A DNA stretch of 64,000 bases, from contig QKPN01000002.1 in assembly GCA_003258405.1 (NCBI GenBank), positions 523,231 through 587,230 on the forward strand, written 5' to 3'. Each line of letters starts with the position of its first letter. The first letter of the stretch is position 1. Made by a program: the position numbers and the translations under genes. The notes under the pieces are model-generated. The model made no database searches and was not told the origin of the DNA. It saw nothing but the letters and a program-made list of their open reading frames with translations. Source of the stretch: Rhodobacteraceae bacterium DSL-40 (GTDB taxonomy: Bacteria > Pseudomonadota > Alphaproteobacteria > Rhodobacterales > Rhodobacteraceae). Shown here in pieces: positions 39,788-52,965 of this stretch.

Positions 39788-41230
39788 ATGGCTCAGCAGC
39801 GAATGCTGAAATTCGTCAAGATCGCGCGAGATATGCCGGAGAAACGGTCCGCGGGAGAACGGCGCGAGGATTTCGACGAAATCTATCGGCAATTTGCGGC
39901 AGAGAAGGCAGCCGAGCAGGCCGGCCGGTGCTCGCAATGCGGTGTGCCGTATTGCCAGTCGCATTGTCCGCTGCACAACAATATCCCGGACTGGCTGAAG
40001 CTGACCGCCGAGGGGCGGCTGCGCGAGGCCTATGAGATCAGCCAGGCGACCAACACCTTCCCCGAGATCTGCGGCCGCATCTGCCCGCAGGACCGGCTCT
40101 GCGAGGGCAATTGTGTCATCGAGCAGTCGGGCCATGGCACCGTCACCATCGGGGCGGTGGAGAAATACATCACCGATACGGCCTGGGCCGAAGGCTGGGT
40201 AACGCCGGCTGTGCCTGAGGAAGAGCGACCGGAGAGCGTCGGGATCATCGGCGCGGGCCCCGGCGGGCTGGCCGCGGCTGATGCGCTGCGCCGTGCCGGG
40301 CTCAAGGTCACGGTCTATGACCGGCATGACCGCGCGGGTGGGCTGCTTGTCTACGGCATTCCGGGGTTCAAGCTCGAGAAGCCCGTCGTCATGCGCCGCA
40401 ACGAACAGCTCGAGGCCAGTGGCGTCGAATTCGTGCTCAACTGCAACGTGGGCGAGGACATCTCCTTCGACGAGATCCGCACCAAGCACGATGCGGTGCT
40501 GATCGCGACGGGCGTCTACAAGTCGCGCGACCTCGGCGGCCCGGGTGCGGGTCTGCCGGGCATCGTGAAGGCGATCGACTACCTCACGGCGTCCAACCGC
40601 AAGAGCTTCGGCGACGACGTGCCGGAGTATGACAGCGGCGTGCTCAATGCCACGGGCAAGCGCGTCGTGGTGATCGGCGGCGGGGATACGGCAATGGACT
40701 GCGTGCGCACGGCGATCCGTCAGGATGCCAAAGCGGTCACCTGTCTCTATCGCCGCGACCGCGCCAACATGCCGGGATCGCAGCGCGAGGTGGCGAATGC
40801 CGAGGAGGAGGGCGTGACCTTCGCCTGGCTCACCGCGCCCAAGGGTTTCACCGGCGAGGACAGCGTTTCGGGCGTGATGGTGTCGCGGATGCGTCTCGGC
40901 GCGCCGGATGCGTCCGGCCGCCAGAAGCCGGAGGAAATCCCCGGTGCGGACTATGTCGAGCAGGCCGATCTCGTCATCAAGGCGCTCGGTTTCGAGCCGG
41001 AGGAGCTTCCGAAGCTCTGGGGCACGGACGGGCTCGAGGTCACCCGCTGGGGCACGGTCAAGGCGAACTTCCAGACCCATGCGACGAGCCTCGACGGGGT
41101 TTTCGCGGCGGGCGACATCGTGCGGGGCGCGAGCCTCGTCGTCTGGGCGATCCGGGACGGGCGCGATGCGGCGGACAGCATCCTGAGCTATCTCGGCTCC
41201 AAGGCCGGTGCACGTCTCGCGGCGGAGTGA
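39788..41230 (+). CDS. gltD: glutamate synthase small subunit GltD
   Basis: A 480-aa flavoprotein that passes electrons from NADPH to GltB for glutamine-dependent glutamate synthesis. The N-terminal iron-sulfur region has two Cys clusters (RCSQCGVPYCQSHCP near residue 43, CGRICPQDRLCEGNC near 95). An FAD motif follows (VGIIGAGPGGLAAADALR near 150), then an NADPH motif (VVVIGGGDTAMDCVRTA near 295). Length is normal. gltB lies 683 bp downstream with a GFA-family gene in between, so the two subunits are not directly adjacent. Confidence 0.96.
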   Translation: MAQQRMLKFVKIARDMPEKRSAGERREDFDEIYRQFAAEKAAEQAGRCSQCGVPYCQSHCPLHNNIPDWLKLTAEGRLREAYEISQATNTFPEICGRICPQDRLCEGNCVIEQSGHGTVTIGAVEKYITDTAWAEGWVTPAVPEEERPESVGIIGAGPGGLAAADALRRAGLKVTVYDRHDRAGGLLVYGIPGFKLEKPVVMRRNEQLEASGVEFVLNCNVGEDISFDEIRTKHDAVLIATGVYKSRDLGGPGAGLPGIVKAIDYLTASNRKSFGDDVPEYDSGVLNATGKRVVVIGGGDTAMDCVRTAIRQDAKAVTCLYRRDRANMPGSQREVANAEEEGVTFAWLTAPKGFTGEDSVSGVMVSRMRLGAPDASGRQKPEEIPGADYVEQADLVIKALGFEPEELPKLWGTDGLEVTRWGTVKANFQTHATSLDGVFAAGDIVRGASLVVWAIRDGRDAADSILSYLGSKAGARLAAE

Positions 41231-41248
41231 GGAGCGTTCGAAACGCAA

Positions 41249-41300
41249 TATGGAATCCGTATGGAATCGATATGGAATCCCGCCATACGATTGCCATACG
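41249..41300. repeat. 11-bp-phased repeat cluster between gltD and the GFA gene
   Basis: TATGGAATC occurs three times at exactly 11-bp intervals (starting 41249, 41260, 41271). CCATACG then occurs twice, also 11 bp apart (41283, 41294). CCATA is the reverse complement of TATGG, so the cluster is five TATGG half-sites on the same helical face, three forward and two reverse. Copies of AGCGTTCG flank it (41233-41240 and 41306-41313). The spacing suggests cooperative protein binding. Confidence 0.7.
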
Positions 41301-41397
41301 CTTCCAGCGTTCGGAGCGATGAAATGGAAGCGGAACTGACCCAATTTTCCATGTTGACGGCCGTAGCCACTACCGCGACCGGCCCGAGGAGCGGAAC

Positions 41398-41823
41398 ATG
41401 ATCCGGAAGACCGGAGGCTGTCTTTGCGGTGCGGTGAAGTTCGAAGCTGAGATGGAAGACCTCAGCTTCGGCGCCTGCCATTGCGGCATGTGCCGCCGCT
41501 GGGTCGGCGGGCCGTTCCTGGCCAAGGAGGCCGAGACGGTCACGGTGACGGACGGTGCGGATGAGCTCAATGCCTATCGCTCTTCGGACTGGGCCGAGCG
41601 GGTGAGCTGCGCAAGCTGCGGCTCCGCGCTTTGGTATCACCTCTTGGAGCCGGAAATGTTTGCGGTTTCCGTGGGCGCGCTCGATGATGCCTCGGACATG
41701 ACGCTCACCGCGGAGATCTTCATCGACCACAAACCGGCGGGATATGCGCTTGCCGGTGATCACAAGCGGATGACGGAGGCGGAGTTCATGGCAGCCTTTG
41801 CACCGCCCCCGGCGACTGAATGA
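41398..41823 (+). CDS. GFA-family zinc-binding protein
   Basis: A 141-aa protein of the glutathione-dependent formaldehyde-activating (GFA/CENP-V) family. The zinc-ligand motifs are all present: GGCLCGAVKFE (residues 6-16), ACHCGMCRRWVGG (near 27), and SCASCGSALWYH (near 77). The name comes from Gfa of Paracoccus, which binds S-hydroxymethylglutathione, but most members have no proven activity. It lies between gltD (168 bp upstream) and gltB (90 bp downstream). Confidence 0.87.
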   Translation: MIRKTGGCLCGAVKFEAEMEDLSFGACHCGMCRRWVGGPFLAKEAETVTVTDGADELNAYRSSDWAERVSCASCGSALWYHLLEPEMFAVSVGALDDASDMTLTAEIFIDHKPAGYALAGDHKRMTEAEFMAAFAPPPATE

Positions 41824-41913
41824 CGACGGGCCGGAGCCTTCCGGCCCCGGACACCCACTGAGACAAGATACTGGCGCGGCGGAGGCCGCTCGCTGGACAG
41901 CAGGAGAACCGGC

Positions 41914-46440
<4,527 letters not shown>

Positions 46441-46469
46441 GGGCTGCGCGCCTGCGAGCGACACTTTGG

Positions 46470-46500
46470 GGGCCCGGCGCGGGAATGCGCCGGGCCCTTT
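46470..46500 (+). terminator. intrinsic terminator of gltB
   Basis: An 11-bp perfect stem (GGGCCCGGCGC/GCGCCGGGCCC) with a 6-nt GGGAAT loop and a short T-run, 29 bp after the gltB stop. The rest of the gap up to 46737 has open frames on both strands but nothing I recognise as a gene. Confidence 0.75.
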
Positions 46501-46737
46501 CGCTTGAGGGTGAGCCGGGACCAGCCGCGGGGAACGAGGATGTCGCGGCCGGGATGATGGAAGAGAAGCAGCAGTGTATCGATGGCTTGAACAGCCTCGA
46601 CTGCCGCCACGAGGGCAAGCTGGCGGCGATGCACGTGGGCCCGCGCGAGAGCCATGGCAGCACCGATGCCTGCGGCCCTCCGGTCCAGGAGGTTTGATGG
46701 CGGCCCCCATGCGGGCCGCCCCCGATTTTCGGTCGTG

Positions 46738-47766
46738 TCAGGAGTCGGAGGAGCGGGCCCAGAGGTTGATGTTCTCTTCCGTCGCGATGGCGTCGATCTC
46801 GCGAAGCTCCTCGTCGGTGAACTCGAGCCGGGCCACGGCGCCGGCGCAATCGGTCACCTGCTCGGGGCGGGAGGCGCCGATCAGCGCCGAGGTGATGCCG
46901 CCGCCGCGCAGCACCCAGGCGATCGCCATCTGTGCGAGCGTCTGGCCACGCGCCGCGGCGATGTCATTGAGCCGGTTGAGATGCGCGATCACCGGGCCTT
47001 CGAGCATGCCGGGCGAGAGGCTCTTGCCCTGGGTGGCGCGGGAGCCTTCCGGGATGCCCTTGAGGTATTTCCCGGTCAGCATGCCCTGGGCCAGCGGGGT
47101 GAAGGCGATGGAACCGACGCCGAGCTCGGCGAGCGTCTCCTTCAGCCCGTCATGTTCGACCCAGCGGTTGAGCATGTTGTAGCTCGGCTGATGGATCAGC
47201 AGCGGCACGCCCATCTCGCGCAGGAGCCGTGCCGCTTCGCGGGTGCGTTCGGAATTGTAGGAGGAGATGCCAACATAGAGCGCCTTGCCCTGATGGACGA
47301 GGCTTGCGAGCGCGCCCATGGTTTCCTCGAGCGGGGTCTCGGGGTCGACGCGGTGGGAGTAGAAGATGTCCACATAGTCGAGGCCCATGCGGCGGAGCGA
47401 CTGCTCGCAGGAGGCGATGAGGTATTTGCGGCTGCCCCATTCGCCGTAGGGGCCGGGCCACATGTCGTAGCCGGCCTTGGAGGAGATCACGAGCTCGTCG
47501 CGCAGGCCGCGGAAATCCGTGCGCAGGATCTCCCCGAAGGCGGTTTCGGCGCTTCCGGGCGGCGGCCCGTAATTGTTGGCGAGGTCGAAATGGGTGATGC
47601 CGCGGTCGAAGGCTTCACGGCAGATCGCGCGCTTGGTCTCGTGCGCCGTGTCCTCGCCGAAATTGTGCCACAGCCCCAGCGAGACAGCGGGCAGCTTCAG
47701 CCCCGAGCGGCCGCAGCGGCGGTAGGGCATGGTGTGGTAGCGGGTGTCGGAGGGGGTCCAGGTCAT
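46738..47766 (-). CDS. aldo/keto reductase (YghZ/Gpr-like)
   Basis: A 342-aa NADPH-dependent reductase with the (beta/alpha)8 fold. The subfamily is marked by MPYRRCGRSGLKLPAVSLGL and FDLANNYGPPPGSAE, containing the catalytic Asp and Tyr, and by the Gpr-like WARSSDS tail. E. coli YghZ reduces glyceraldehyde-3-phosphate and methylglyoxal. Start at 47766, seven bases after AAGGA; the ATG at 47772 would add two residues. It lies 22 bp after the SDR gene and is probably co-transcribed with it. Confidence 0.9.
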   Translation of the reverse strand: MTWTPSDTRYHTMPYRRCGRSGLKLPAVSLGLWHNFGEDTAHETKRAICREAFDRGITHFDLANNYGPPPGSAETAFGEILRTDFRGLRDELVISSKAGYDMWPGPYGEWGSRKYLIASCEQSLRRMGLDYVDIFYSHRVDPETPLEETMGALASLVHQGKALYVGISSYNSERTREAARLLREMGVPLLIHQPSYNMLNRWVEHDGLKETLAELGVGSIAFTPLAQGMLTGKYLKGIPEGSRATQGKSLSPGMLEGPVIAHLNRLNDIAAARGQTLAQMAIAWVLRGGGITSALIGASRPEQVTDCAGAVARLEFTDEELREIDAIATEENINLWARSSDS

Positions 47767-47788
47767 GGTCATATCCTTCGGGCGGGCC

Positions 47789-48634
47789 TCAGCCTTCCTC
47801 ATCCATGTAGCGGCGGAAGGCCTCGGCATGATCGGGGTGCCAGCGCGAGAGGGCGGGGCGGTTCTCGAGGATGTCACTGAAGCCCCAGCCCATCCGCTTG
47901 AGGTCGGTGGCGCGGTCCACCTCGTTGTCGGGGCAGAGGATGTAGAAATCGCCCGCGCCCATGCCCTCGAGCAGCGCATCGGCCACCTGCCCGGATGTCC
48001 AGGCTCCAGCGGGCTTCTCCTCAACGCCCTTGGCGCGGGTGAACCCGGTGAAGGTGAAGCCCGGGATCAGCAGATGTGCCGTGATGCGGGAGCCTGTCTG
48101 CTCGACGAGTTCATGGGCGAGCGATTCGGTCAGCGCCTTCAGACCCGCCTTGCTGACATTGTAGGCGGTATCGCCGGGGGGGAGCGTGATGCCCTGTTTG
48201 GAGCCGGTGCAGATGATCGCGCCGGGCAGTCCGCTTTCGATCATGCCGGGGGCGAAGACCTGGATGCCGTTGATCGGGCCCCAGAGATTGGTTTCGAGCG
48301 TCGTGCGCCAGATCGCGGGGTCGGCGAAAAGCCTGCCGCCGCCCTCGCGTCCGGCGTTGTTCATCAGTATGGTCACGGGGCCGAGCGCATCGGCGGCGGC
48401 TCGAAGCGCCTCGACCTGGCCGCGGTCGGCGACATCCGTCGGGAGGCCCTCGGTCTCGATGCCTGCGGTGCGGAGCGTGCTGGTGGCGGCCTCGAGAGCC
48501 GCGCGATCGAGATCGGCAATCACGACTTTCATGCCCGCCGCGCCGAAGCGCCGGGCGGCGGCAAGGCCGATGCCGCTCGCCGCGCCGGTGACGACGGCGA
48601 CATGGCCGGGTTTGAGTGCCGGATGTGTGGTCAT
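47789..48634 (-). CDS. short-chain dehydrogenase/reductase
   Basis: A 281-aa classical SDR. The cofactor loop is VVTGAASGIGLAAARRF (residues 14-30). The NNAGREGGG motif is near residue 92, and the catalytic YNVSKAGLKAL is near 160 (Tyr and Lys present). The D in IADLDRAAL at the end of beta-2 suggests NAD(H) preference. Substrate unknown. GGGAGAT precedes the ATG. It is followed by the aldo/keto reductase in the same direction. Confidence 0.88.
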   Translation of the reverse strand: MTTHPALKPGHVAVVTGAASGIGLAAARRFGAAGMKVVIADLDRAALEAATSTLRTAGIETEGLPTDVADRGQVEALRAAADALGPVTILMNNAGREGGGRLFADPAIWRTTLETNLWGPINGIQVFAPGMIESGLPGAIICTGSKQGITLPPGDTAYNVSKAGLKALTESLAHELVEQTGSRITAHLLIPGFTFTGFTRAKGVEEKPAGAWTSGQVADALLEGMGAGDFYILCPDNEVDRATDLKRMGWGFSDILENRPALSRWHPDHAEAFRRYMDEEG

Positions 48635-48740
48635 GTGGAGATCTCCCTTCCGGCCCGCCCGGCGCCGGATGATGCCGGGCGGACCTTCGGGATGAGTCTA
48701 GCCCGGCAGGCCGGGTTGTAAACGCGAGGCGCGCGCCGTA

Positions 48741-49661
48741 TCAGGGCGCGGTGGCGTGTGCGGGCACAGCCTTGAGATAAGCCGCAATCGATTCGCGATC
48801 CCAGCTTTCGAGTTTCGCCATGTTCTCCTGCACCGCGACCATCGAGCCGCCGACGGAATCGAAATCCGGCGTGAAGCCCGACTCGAGGTAGTAGGCGATG
48901 TCGCTCTCCGACCAGGAGCCGATGCCGCCCTCGCCGCCGGTGATGTTGGGGATGCGGCCCCGGCCATCCGGGTTGGGCGCGCCTGCGAGCCAGAGGCCGT
49001 AGTCGAGGCCGCCCGCGATGTCGCGCGAGGTGTGGCATTCGCCGCAATGGCCGGGGCCTTCCACCAGATAGCGGCCGCGCACCAGCTTGGGATCGCTGGT
49101 GTCGATCGCGATCACCGGCGCATCGGAGAGGAAGGCGAGCTTCCAGAGGCCGATGCCGCGGCGGATGTTGAAGGGAAAGGCCAGCCGGTGCCCCGGCGCC
49201 TTGCCCTCGACCGCGGGCAGGGTCTGCCAGAAGGCCCAGAGATCCGCGATGTCGCCGTGGTTCATGCGGGTGAAGGAGGTATAGGGAAAGGAGGGGTAGA
49301 AGTGCTCCCCCTCCGGCGAGACGCCGCGCAGCATCGCGTTGGCGAAATCGGCCTCGCTCCAGGAGCCGATACCATCCTCGCGGTCCATCGAGATGTTTGG
49401 CGCGACGAAATCGCCGAAATCGGAGGCCAGCACCCGGCCACCGCCGAGCGAGAGCTTGTCGTCGCCCTTGGCATCGGGGGCTGCGTGGCAGGAGGCGCAA
49501 CCCCCGGCCCAGAACACGGCTTCGCCGCGCGCCGCGTCGCCTTCGGGCAGCGCAGCGATCTCGGCGGCGGAGAGGCCGCGGGGGGCGGAGGCGAACCATC
49601 CCGCCACCGCGGCGATCACGCCGAGAAGGCCGAGGCCGACGGCGATCCTGAGGAGTAGCAT
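48741..49661 (-). CDS. diheme cytochrome c, membrane anchored
   Basis: A 306-aa protein with an N-terminal helix (LLLRIAVGLGLLGVIAAVAGW) that may be an uncleaved anchor. Two CxxCH haem sites are present: GGCASCHAAPDA near residue 55 and GHCGECHTSRD near residue 205. Methionines such as those in GSMVAVQENM and the MNHGDIADL stretch are candidate axial ligands. The pattern resembles the cytochrome subunits of periplasmic dehydrogenases, but no dehydrogenase gene is adjacent. It is 12 bp downstream of the cytochrome c556-like gene. Confidence 0.87.
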   Translation of the reverse strand: MLLLRIAVGLGLLGVIAAVAGWFASAPRGLSAAEIAALPEGDAARGEAVFWAGGCASCHAAPDAKGDDKLSLGGGRVLASDFGDFVAPNISMDREDGIGSWSEADFANAMLRGVSPEGEHFYPSFPYTSFTRMNHGDIADLWAFWQTLPAVEGKAPGHRLAFPFNIRRGIGLWKLAFLSDAPVIAIDTSDPKLVRGRYLVEGPGHCGECHTSRDIAGGLDYGLWLAGAPNPDGRGRIPNITGGEGGIGSWSESDIAYYLESGFTPDFDSVGGSMVAVQENMAKLESWDRESIAAYLKAVPAHATAP

Positions 49662-49673
49662 TGCGGCGTCGCG

Positions 49674-50123
49674 TCAGTCGTCGAGGCGATAGGTTTCGTG
49701 GCAGCTCTTGCAGGTCGCAAGCACGGGCTGCATCGCGGCCTTGAAGGCCTCGGCATCGGCCGGACCGCTCTTGCCGGAGGCCGAGACGGCGCCCGCGGTG
49801 GCGGCCTGAAGTTTGGAAATCTGTTCGGCGAAGCCCGCCGGGTCTTCCCAGATCTTCGGGCTTGCCTCGGTATTGCCACCGGTGTCGCTGCCCTCGGGGA
49901 AGTAGTCGGCATAGGCCTCCGCGACGCCTGCCGTGGCGGTGATCGCTGCCTTGCCGATGGCCGGGCTGTAATCGATCTCGCCCTTCAGGACGCCTGCTGT
50001 GAGGCCGGCGGCTCCGCCCATGCTCTCCATGAGCGTCTGGCGCACGGCGATCGGATCCTCGGCGGCAAGAGCCGGAACGGCGCCCGCGAGCAGGGCTGCG
50101 GCAATCAGGGCTGTCGTCTTCAT
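49674..50123 (-). CDS. class II cytochrome c (c'/c556-like)
   Basis: A 149-aa periplasmic protein with a signal peptide (MKTTALIAAALLAGAVPALA, cleavage after residue 20) and a four-helix-bundle cytochrome domain. The single haem site is at the C-terminus (CKSCHETYRLDD), as is characteristic of class II cytochromes. The N-terminal RQTLMESMGG has the Met that distinguishes six-coordinate c556 from c'. GGAGGA precedes the ATG at 50123. It probably donates electrons to, or is made with, the diheme cytochrome downstream. Confidence 0.88.
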   Translation of the reverse strand: MKTTALIAAALLAGAVPALAAEDPIAVRQTLMESMGGAAGLTAGVLKGEIDYSPAIGKAAITATAGVAEAYADYFPEGSDTGGNTEASPKIWEDPAGFAEQISKLQAATAGAVSASGKSGPADAEAFKAAMQPVLATCKSCHETYRLDD

Positions 50124-50335
50124 GGAATTCCTCCAAATGGCTTTTTGCCCCGTCACGCGAGAGGCTTATGGCGGTGGAAGGCCGCAGGGACCGGCCAGGC
50201 AGGATGCTCATCCTGTTCGGTCGCGGTGCGATTGGTCAAGCCTGCCGTCGGGTCGAGCCCCCAACTCTCACCCGCTTTTGAACTCCGGTCTGAAGAAGTG
50301 GAAAGCGACGCGGCCGTGCCTGTCGCGTCTCCGCA

Positions 50336-52108
50336 TCAGGCCAGATCCTCGGGGGGATGCCCCGGAGCCAGCGCGCAAGACGGGGACTCGGCGCACTCTT
50401 CCTCGGGATTGCGTTCGAAGACGACGGTGAGGCGGAAGCTCTCTTCTGTCTGGCACCGCTCGGCGCGTCCGCCAAGCTGCGCGGCAAAGGCGTCGATGAG
50501 GTTGCCGCCGAGGCCGGAGCCGGTGGCGGTGTCCTCGACCGGCTCGCTCCCGAGCGTATTCTCGACGGAAAATTCCAGCGTCTCTCCATCGCGTCGCACG
50601 AGACGGACCTTGATCCATTCCGCGCCCGCCTCCGTCCGGCCGCCATATTTCAGTGCGTTGGTCATCGCCTCGACGGCAAGGAGCGAGAGCGGCACGGCCT
50701 GATCCGGATCGAGGGTAACAGGGGCGAAGGCGGTGTCGATCGCCATATCGTTCGGCCCATTGCCGCCAACCACCATGATCTGGCGGATCATCTCGCCCAG
50801 CAGCACGTCTGCATTCACCCGCGCGAGATTCTCGCTCTGATAGAGATTGCGGTGGATCGCAGCCAGCCCCAGCACGCGCTCCTGAAGCTGGACCAGCGCC
50901 GCGCGGCCCTCGCGTGAGCGGATCTGGCGGATCTGCATGTTCATGATCGAGGAGATGAGCTGGAGATTGTTCTTCACCCGGTGGTGGACCTCGCGCAGCA
51001 GCACGTTCTTCTCGCGCATCGCGTCTTCCATCTTGGCCTCGTCATAGATCACCGTCTCGGCCATGTGCTCGAAGGTCTCGAAGATCGCACCGAACTCGGC
51101 GGGCATGTCCTTGCGCCTGCGGTGCGGTGGCAGGCGGCGGTCGAGCTCGAAGCGCTGCATCGCCCGCTGGAGCTTACGCACATGGCGGATGGCGAAGCGG
51201 TGGACGGCGGCATAGGCGACGCCGAGGCTGATGAGCCACATCATCACCGGAAAAACCGGTGCCGGGATGGTGAAGGGCAGGAAGGCATTGGCCGAGAAAT
51301 AGGGCCGCGCGGCGCGGCTGCCGATCGCATAAACCGTGCCGGGCAGGATCGCGACGACGGCGAAGTTGCGCAGCTGTCCTTGCGCGTTGCGGGTGGTGAA
51401 GGTCTGGGTGCGTGCGCCATAGAGCCCGGTCAGGCGGGCGTCGGCCGGCATGGCGTCGAGCAGCGTTTCGTCCTCGCCATTGGCCGTCATCAGCACATCG
51501 CCCGTCGCCGTGACGGTGACGAGGCTGATCGGACCGCCCGATTCGGGGCCGGGCTCGTCCCAGAGCACGGAGGCATGGGCCATGGAGATGAATATGTAGC
51601 CGCGGAAGACGCCGTCGACCATGATCGGGCGGCGGATGCTGATGACGGGCCGTCCGCCGAAGGGCGAGCCGAAGAGATCGCCCGAGCGCACGTCCACATT
51701 CGGCTTGGGGTCCTGCATGAGCGGGCCGATTGCGCCGCTCGAGGACCAGTCGCGGGTCTCGCCGGTCGAAAGGCAGCTGACGTGGCCGTCCGGGGAGAGA
51801 ACACCCGCCTCGAGAAAGACCCGTGCGGCCTTCACATAGTCGCGGAAGAGGGCGGAGCAGCGCGCCGGATCGTCGAGCAGCGGTTTGACCGCGGGATCGA
51901 GCGCTTCGGTCGCACCGAAGGCCTGCTGGATCAGACGGCGTTCGCGCTGCACGGCTTCGGCCGTGGTTGCGGCGAGCGCCGCCTCGGCCTGCTGGCGGAA
52001 CTGCTCGCCGACCTCGCGGGTCTGGATGACCGCGATGAGCCCGACCGGCGTGAGGGCGAGCATGAGAAAGAGCACGATGCGCCCGCCGATCGTGCGCCAG
52101 AACCACAT
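50336..52108 (-). CDS. HisKA_2 sensor histidine kinase, probable PhyR-pathway kinase
   Basis: A 590-aa membrane kinase: helix 1 at about residues 9-28, a periplasmic sensor domain of about 250 residues, helix 2 around PVFPVMMWLISLGVAYAAV (285-303), then a HAMP-like linker. A HisKA_2 domain follows with phospho-acceptor His376 in LREVHHRVKNNLQ, then an HATPase_c domain (VEAMTNALKYG). HisKA_2/HWE kinases typically phosphorylate PhyR in the general stress response. It follows ecfG by 13 bp on the same strand, which supports that role. The start at 52108 has GGAGGAG upstream. Confidence 0.85.
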   Translation of the reverse strand: MWFWRTIGGRIVLFLMLALTPVGLIAVIQTREVGEQFRQQAEAALAATTAEAVQRERRLIQQAFGATEALDPAVKPLLDDPARCSALFRDYVKAARVFLEAGVLSPDGHVSCLSTGETRDWSSSGAIGPLMQDPKPNVDVRSGDLFGSPFGGRPVISIRRPIMVDGVFRGYIFISMAHASVLWDEPGPESGGPISLVTVTATGDVLMTANGEDETLLDAMPADARLTGLYGARTQTFTTRNAQGQLRNFAVVAILPGTVYAIGSRAARPYFSANAFLPFTIPAPVFPVMMWLISLGVAYAAVHRFAIRHVRKLQRAMQRFELDRRLPPHRRRKDMPAEFGAIFETFEHMAETVIYDEAKMEDAMREKNVLLREVHHRVKNNLQLISSIMNMQIRQIRSREGRAALVQLQERVLGLAAIHRNLYQSENLARVNADVLLGEMIRQIMVVGGNGPNDMAIDTAFAPVTLDPDQAVPLSLLAVEAMTNALKYGGRTEAGAEWIKVRLVRRDGETLEFSVENTLGSEPVEDTATGSGLGGNLIDAFAAQLGGRAERCQTEESFRLTVVFERNPEEECAESPSCALAPGHPPEDLA

Positions 52109-52121
52109 GCCGCTCCTCCGC

Positions 52122-52700
52122 TCAGCGGGTGGTTGCGGCATTGGCGGTGATCACCGCCATGGTCGCCTGATCGGTCATCTCGAGGCTTTCGTTTTCGGAA
52201 AGCCCGAGGATTTCGCCGAGCCGGGTCCTGCCGCGATTGACGCGGCTCTTCACCGTGCCGACGGCCACCCCGCACATGTCTGCTGCCTCCTCGTAGGAAA
52301 AGCCCGAGGCGCCCACGAGGATGAGCACTTCGCGTTGCTCGTCCGAAAGCTGGTTGAAGGCGACGCGGAAGTCGTTCATCTGGAGCCGGCCATCATGGGC
52401 GGGTTTTTCGGAGAGACCGGCGGCCATAATCCCGTCGGGGTCGGGCACCTCGCGGCGGCGTTTCCGCCGGTCGGAGTAATAGGTATTGCGCAGGATCGTG
52501 AAGAGCCAGGCGCGCATGTTGGTGCCGGGCTGGAACTTGTCGAGATTGGTCCAGGCCTTCACCACCATGTCCTGGACGAGATCATCGGCCGCGGATCCGT
52601 TGCGGGTGAGGCTGAGCGCAAAGGCGCGCAAAGCGGGAAGGTGCGTGACGAGCTCGTCACGCGGATCGGGCGGCGAAACGCCCGCATCAGTTTTTCCCAT
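52122..52700 (-). CDS. ecfG: general stress ECF sigma factor EcfG
   Basis: A 192-aa sigma factor of the EcfG group (ECF15). Sigma-2 spans about residues 20-85 (DDLVQDMVVKAWTNLDKFQ, then MRAWLFTILRNTYYSDRRKR). Sigma-4 spans about 125-175 (EQREVLILVGASGFSYEEAA, then VGTVKSRVNRGR). It directs RNA polymerase to GGAAC-N16/17-CGTT promoters and is held inactive by NepR. The start ATG at 52700 lies inside the nepR coding end (14-bp overlap) and has AGGAG seven bases upstream; GTG at 52703 is possible but too close to it. Confidence 0.95.
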   Translation of the reverse strand: MGKTDAGVSPPDPRDELVTHLPALRAFALSLTRNGSAADDLVQDMVVKAWTNLDKFQPGTNMRAWLFTILRNTYYSDRRKRRREVPDPDGIMAAGLSEKPAHDGRLQMNDFRVAFNQLSDEQREVLILVGASGFSYEEAADMCGVAVGTVKSRVNRGRTRLGEILGLSENESLEMTDQATMAVITANAATTR

Positions 52701-52866
52701 CACCGCTCTCCTGGCCGCGAAGCTTCGCGAGAAGATCCTTGAAACGGTCGGGAAGCTCCTCTTCCACGACCTCCTGGTATATCTTGCGGATATTTTCGTC
52801 GATCTCGCGACTCACAACCTTCGGCGGCGGCTTGCGTGAGGTCATGTCTCTACCCATCATGTCCAT
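52687..52866 (-). CDS. nepR: anti-sigma factor NepR
   Basis: A 59-aa protein. The conserved core is NIRKIYQEVVEEELPDRF followed by KDLLAKLR (residues 26-50), the NepR signature of two helices that wrap the sigma factor. It sequesters EcfG until phosphorylated PhyR binds NepR. I chose the first ATG (52866); in-frame ATGs at 52860, 52857 and 52845 are alternatives and only change the disordered N-terminus. Its stop overlaps ecfG by 14 bp. The divergent phyR completes the partner-switch module. Confidence 0.92.
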   Translation of the reverse strand: MDMMGRDMTSRKPPPKVVSREIDENIRKIYQEVVEEELPDRFKDLLAKLRGQESGDGKN

Positions 52867-52907
52867 AAGCGTCCTGCACGATCCTTACGACACTTCAACC
52901 GTCTTGT

Positions 52908-52932
52908 GGAACCAAACGACTTCAAAAACGTT
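52908..52932 (+). promoter_or_regulatory. EcfG-type promoter of phyR
   Basis: GGAAC (52908-52912), 16 bp, then CGTT (52929-52932), 33 bp before the phyR ATG. This is a perfect match to the general-stress promoter consensus and implies positive feedback of EcfG on phyR. Confidence 0.85.
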
Positions 52933-52939
52933 TTGTTCC
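52915..52939 (-). promoter_or_regulatory. EcfG-type promoter of nepR-ecfG
   Basis: On the minus strand GGAAC (52935-52939), 16 bp, then CGTT (52915-52918), 48 bp before the nepR ATG. It is another perfect consensus match, overlapping the phyR promoter almost completely on the opposite strand. Confidence 0.83.
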
Positions 52940-52965
52940 GGCGTCAGCGAAAAAAGCGAGAAACC

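Noticed and set aside
46501..46737. Short open frames on both strands after gltB
   Set aside because: No ribosome binding site, no recognisable motif, and the minus-strand frame runs into the antisense of gltB.
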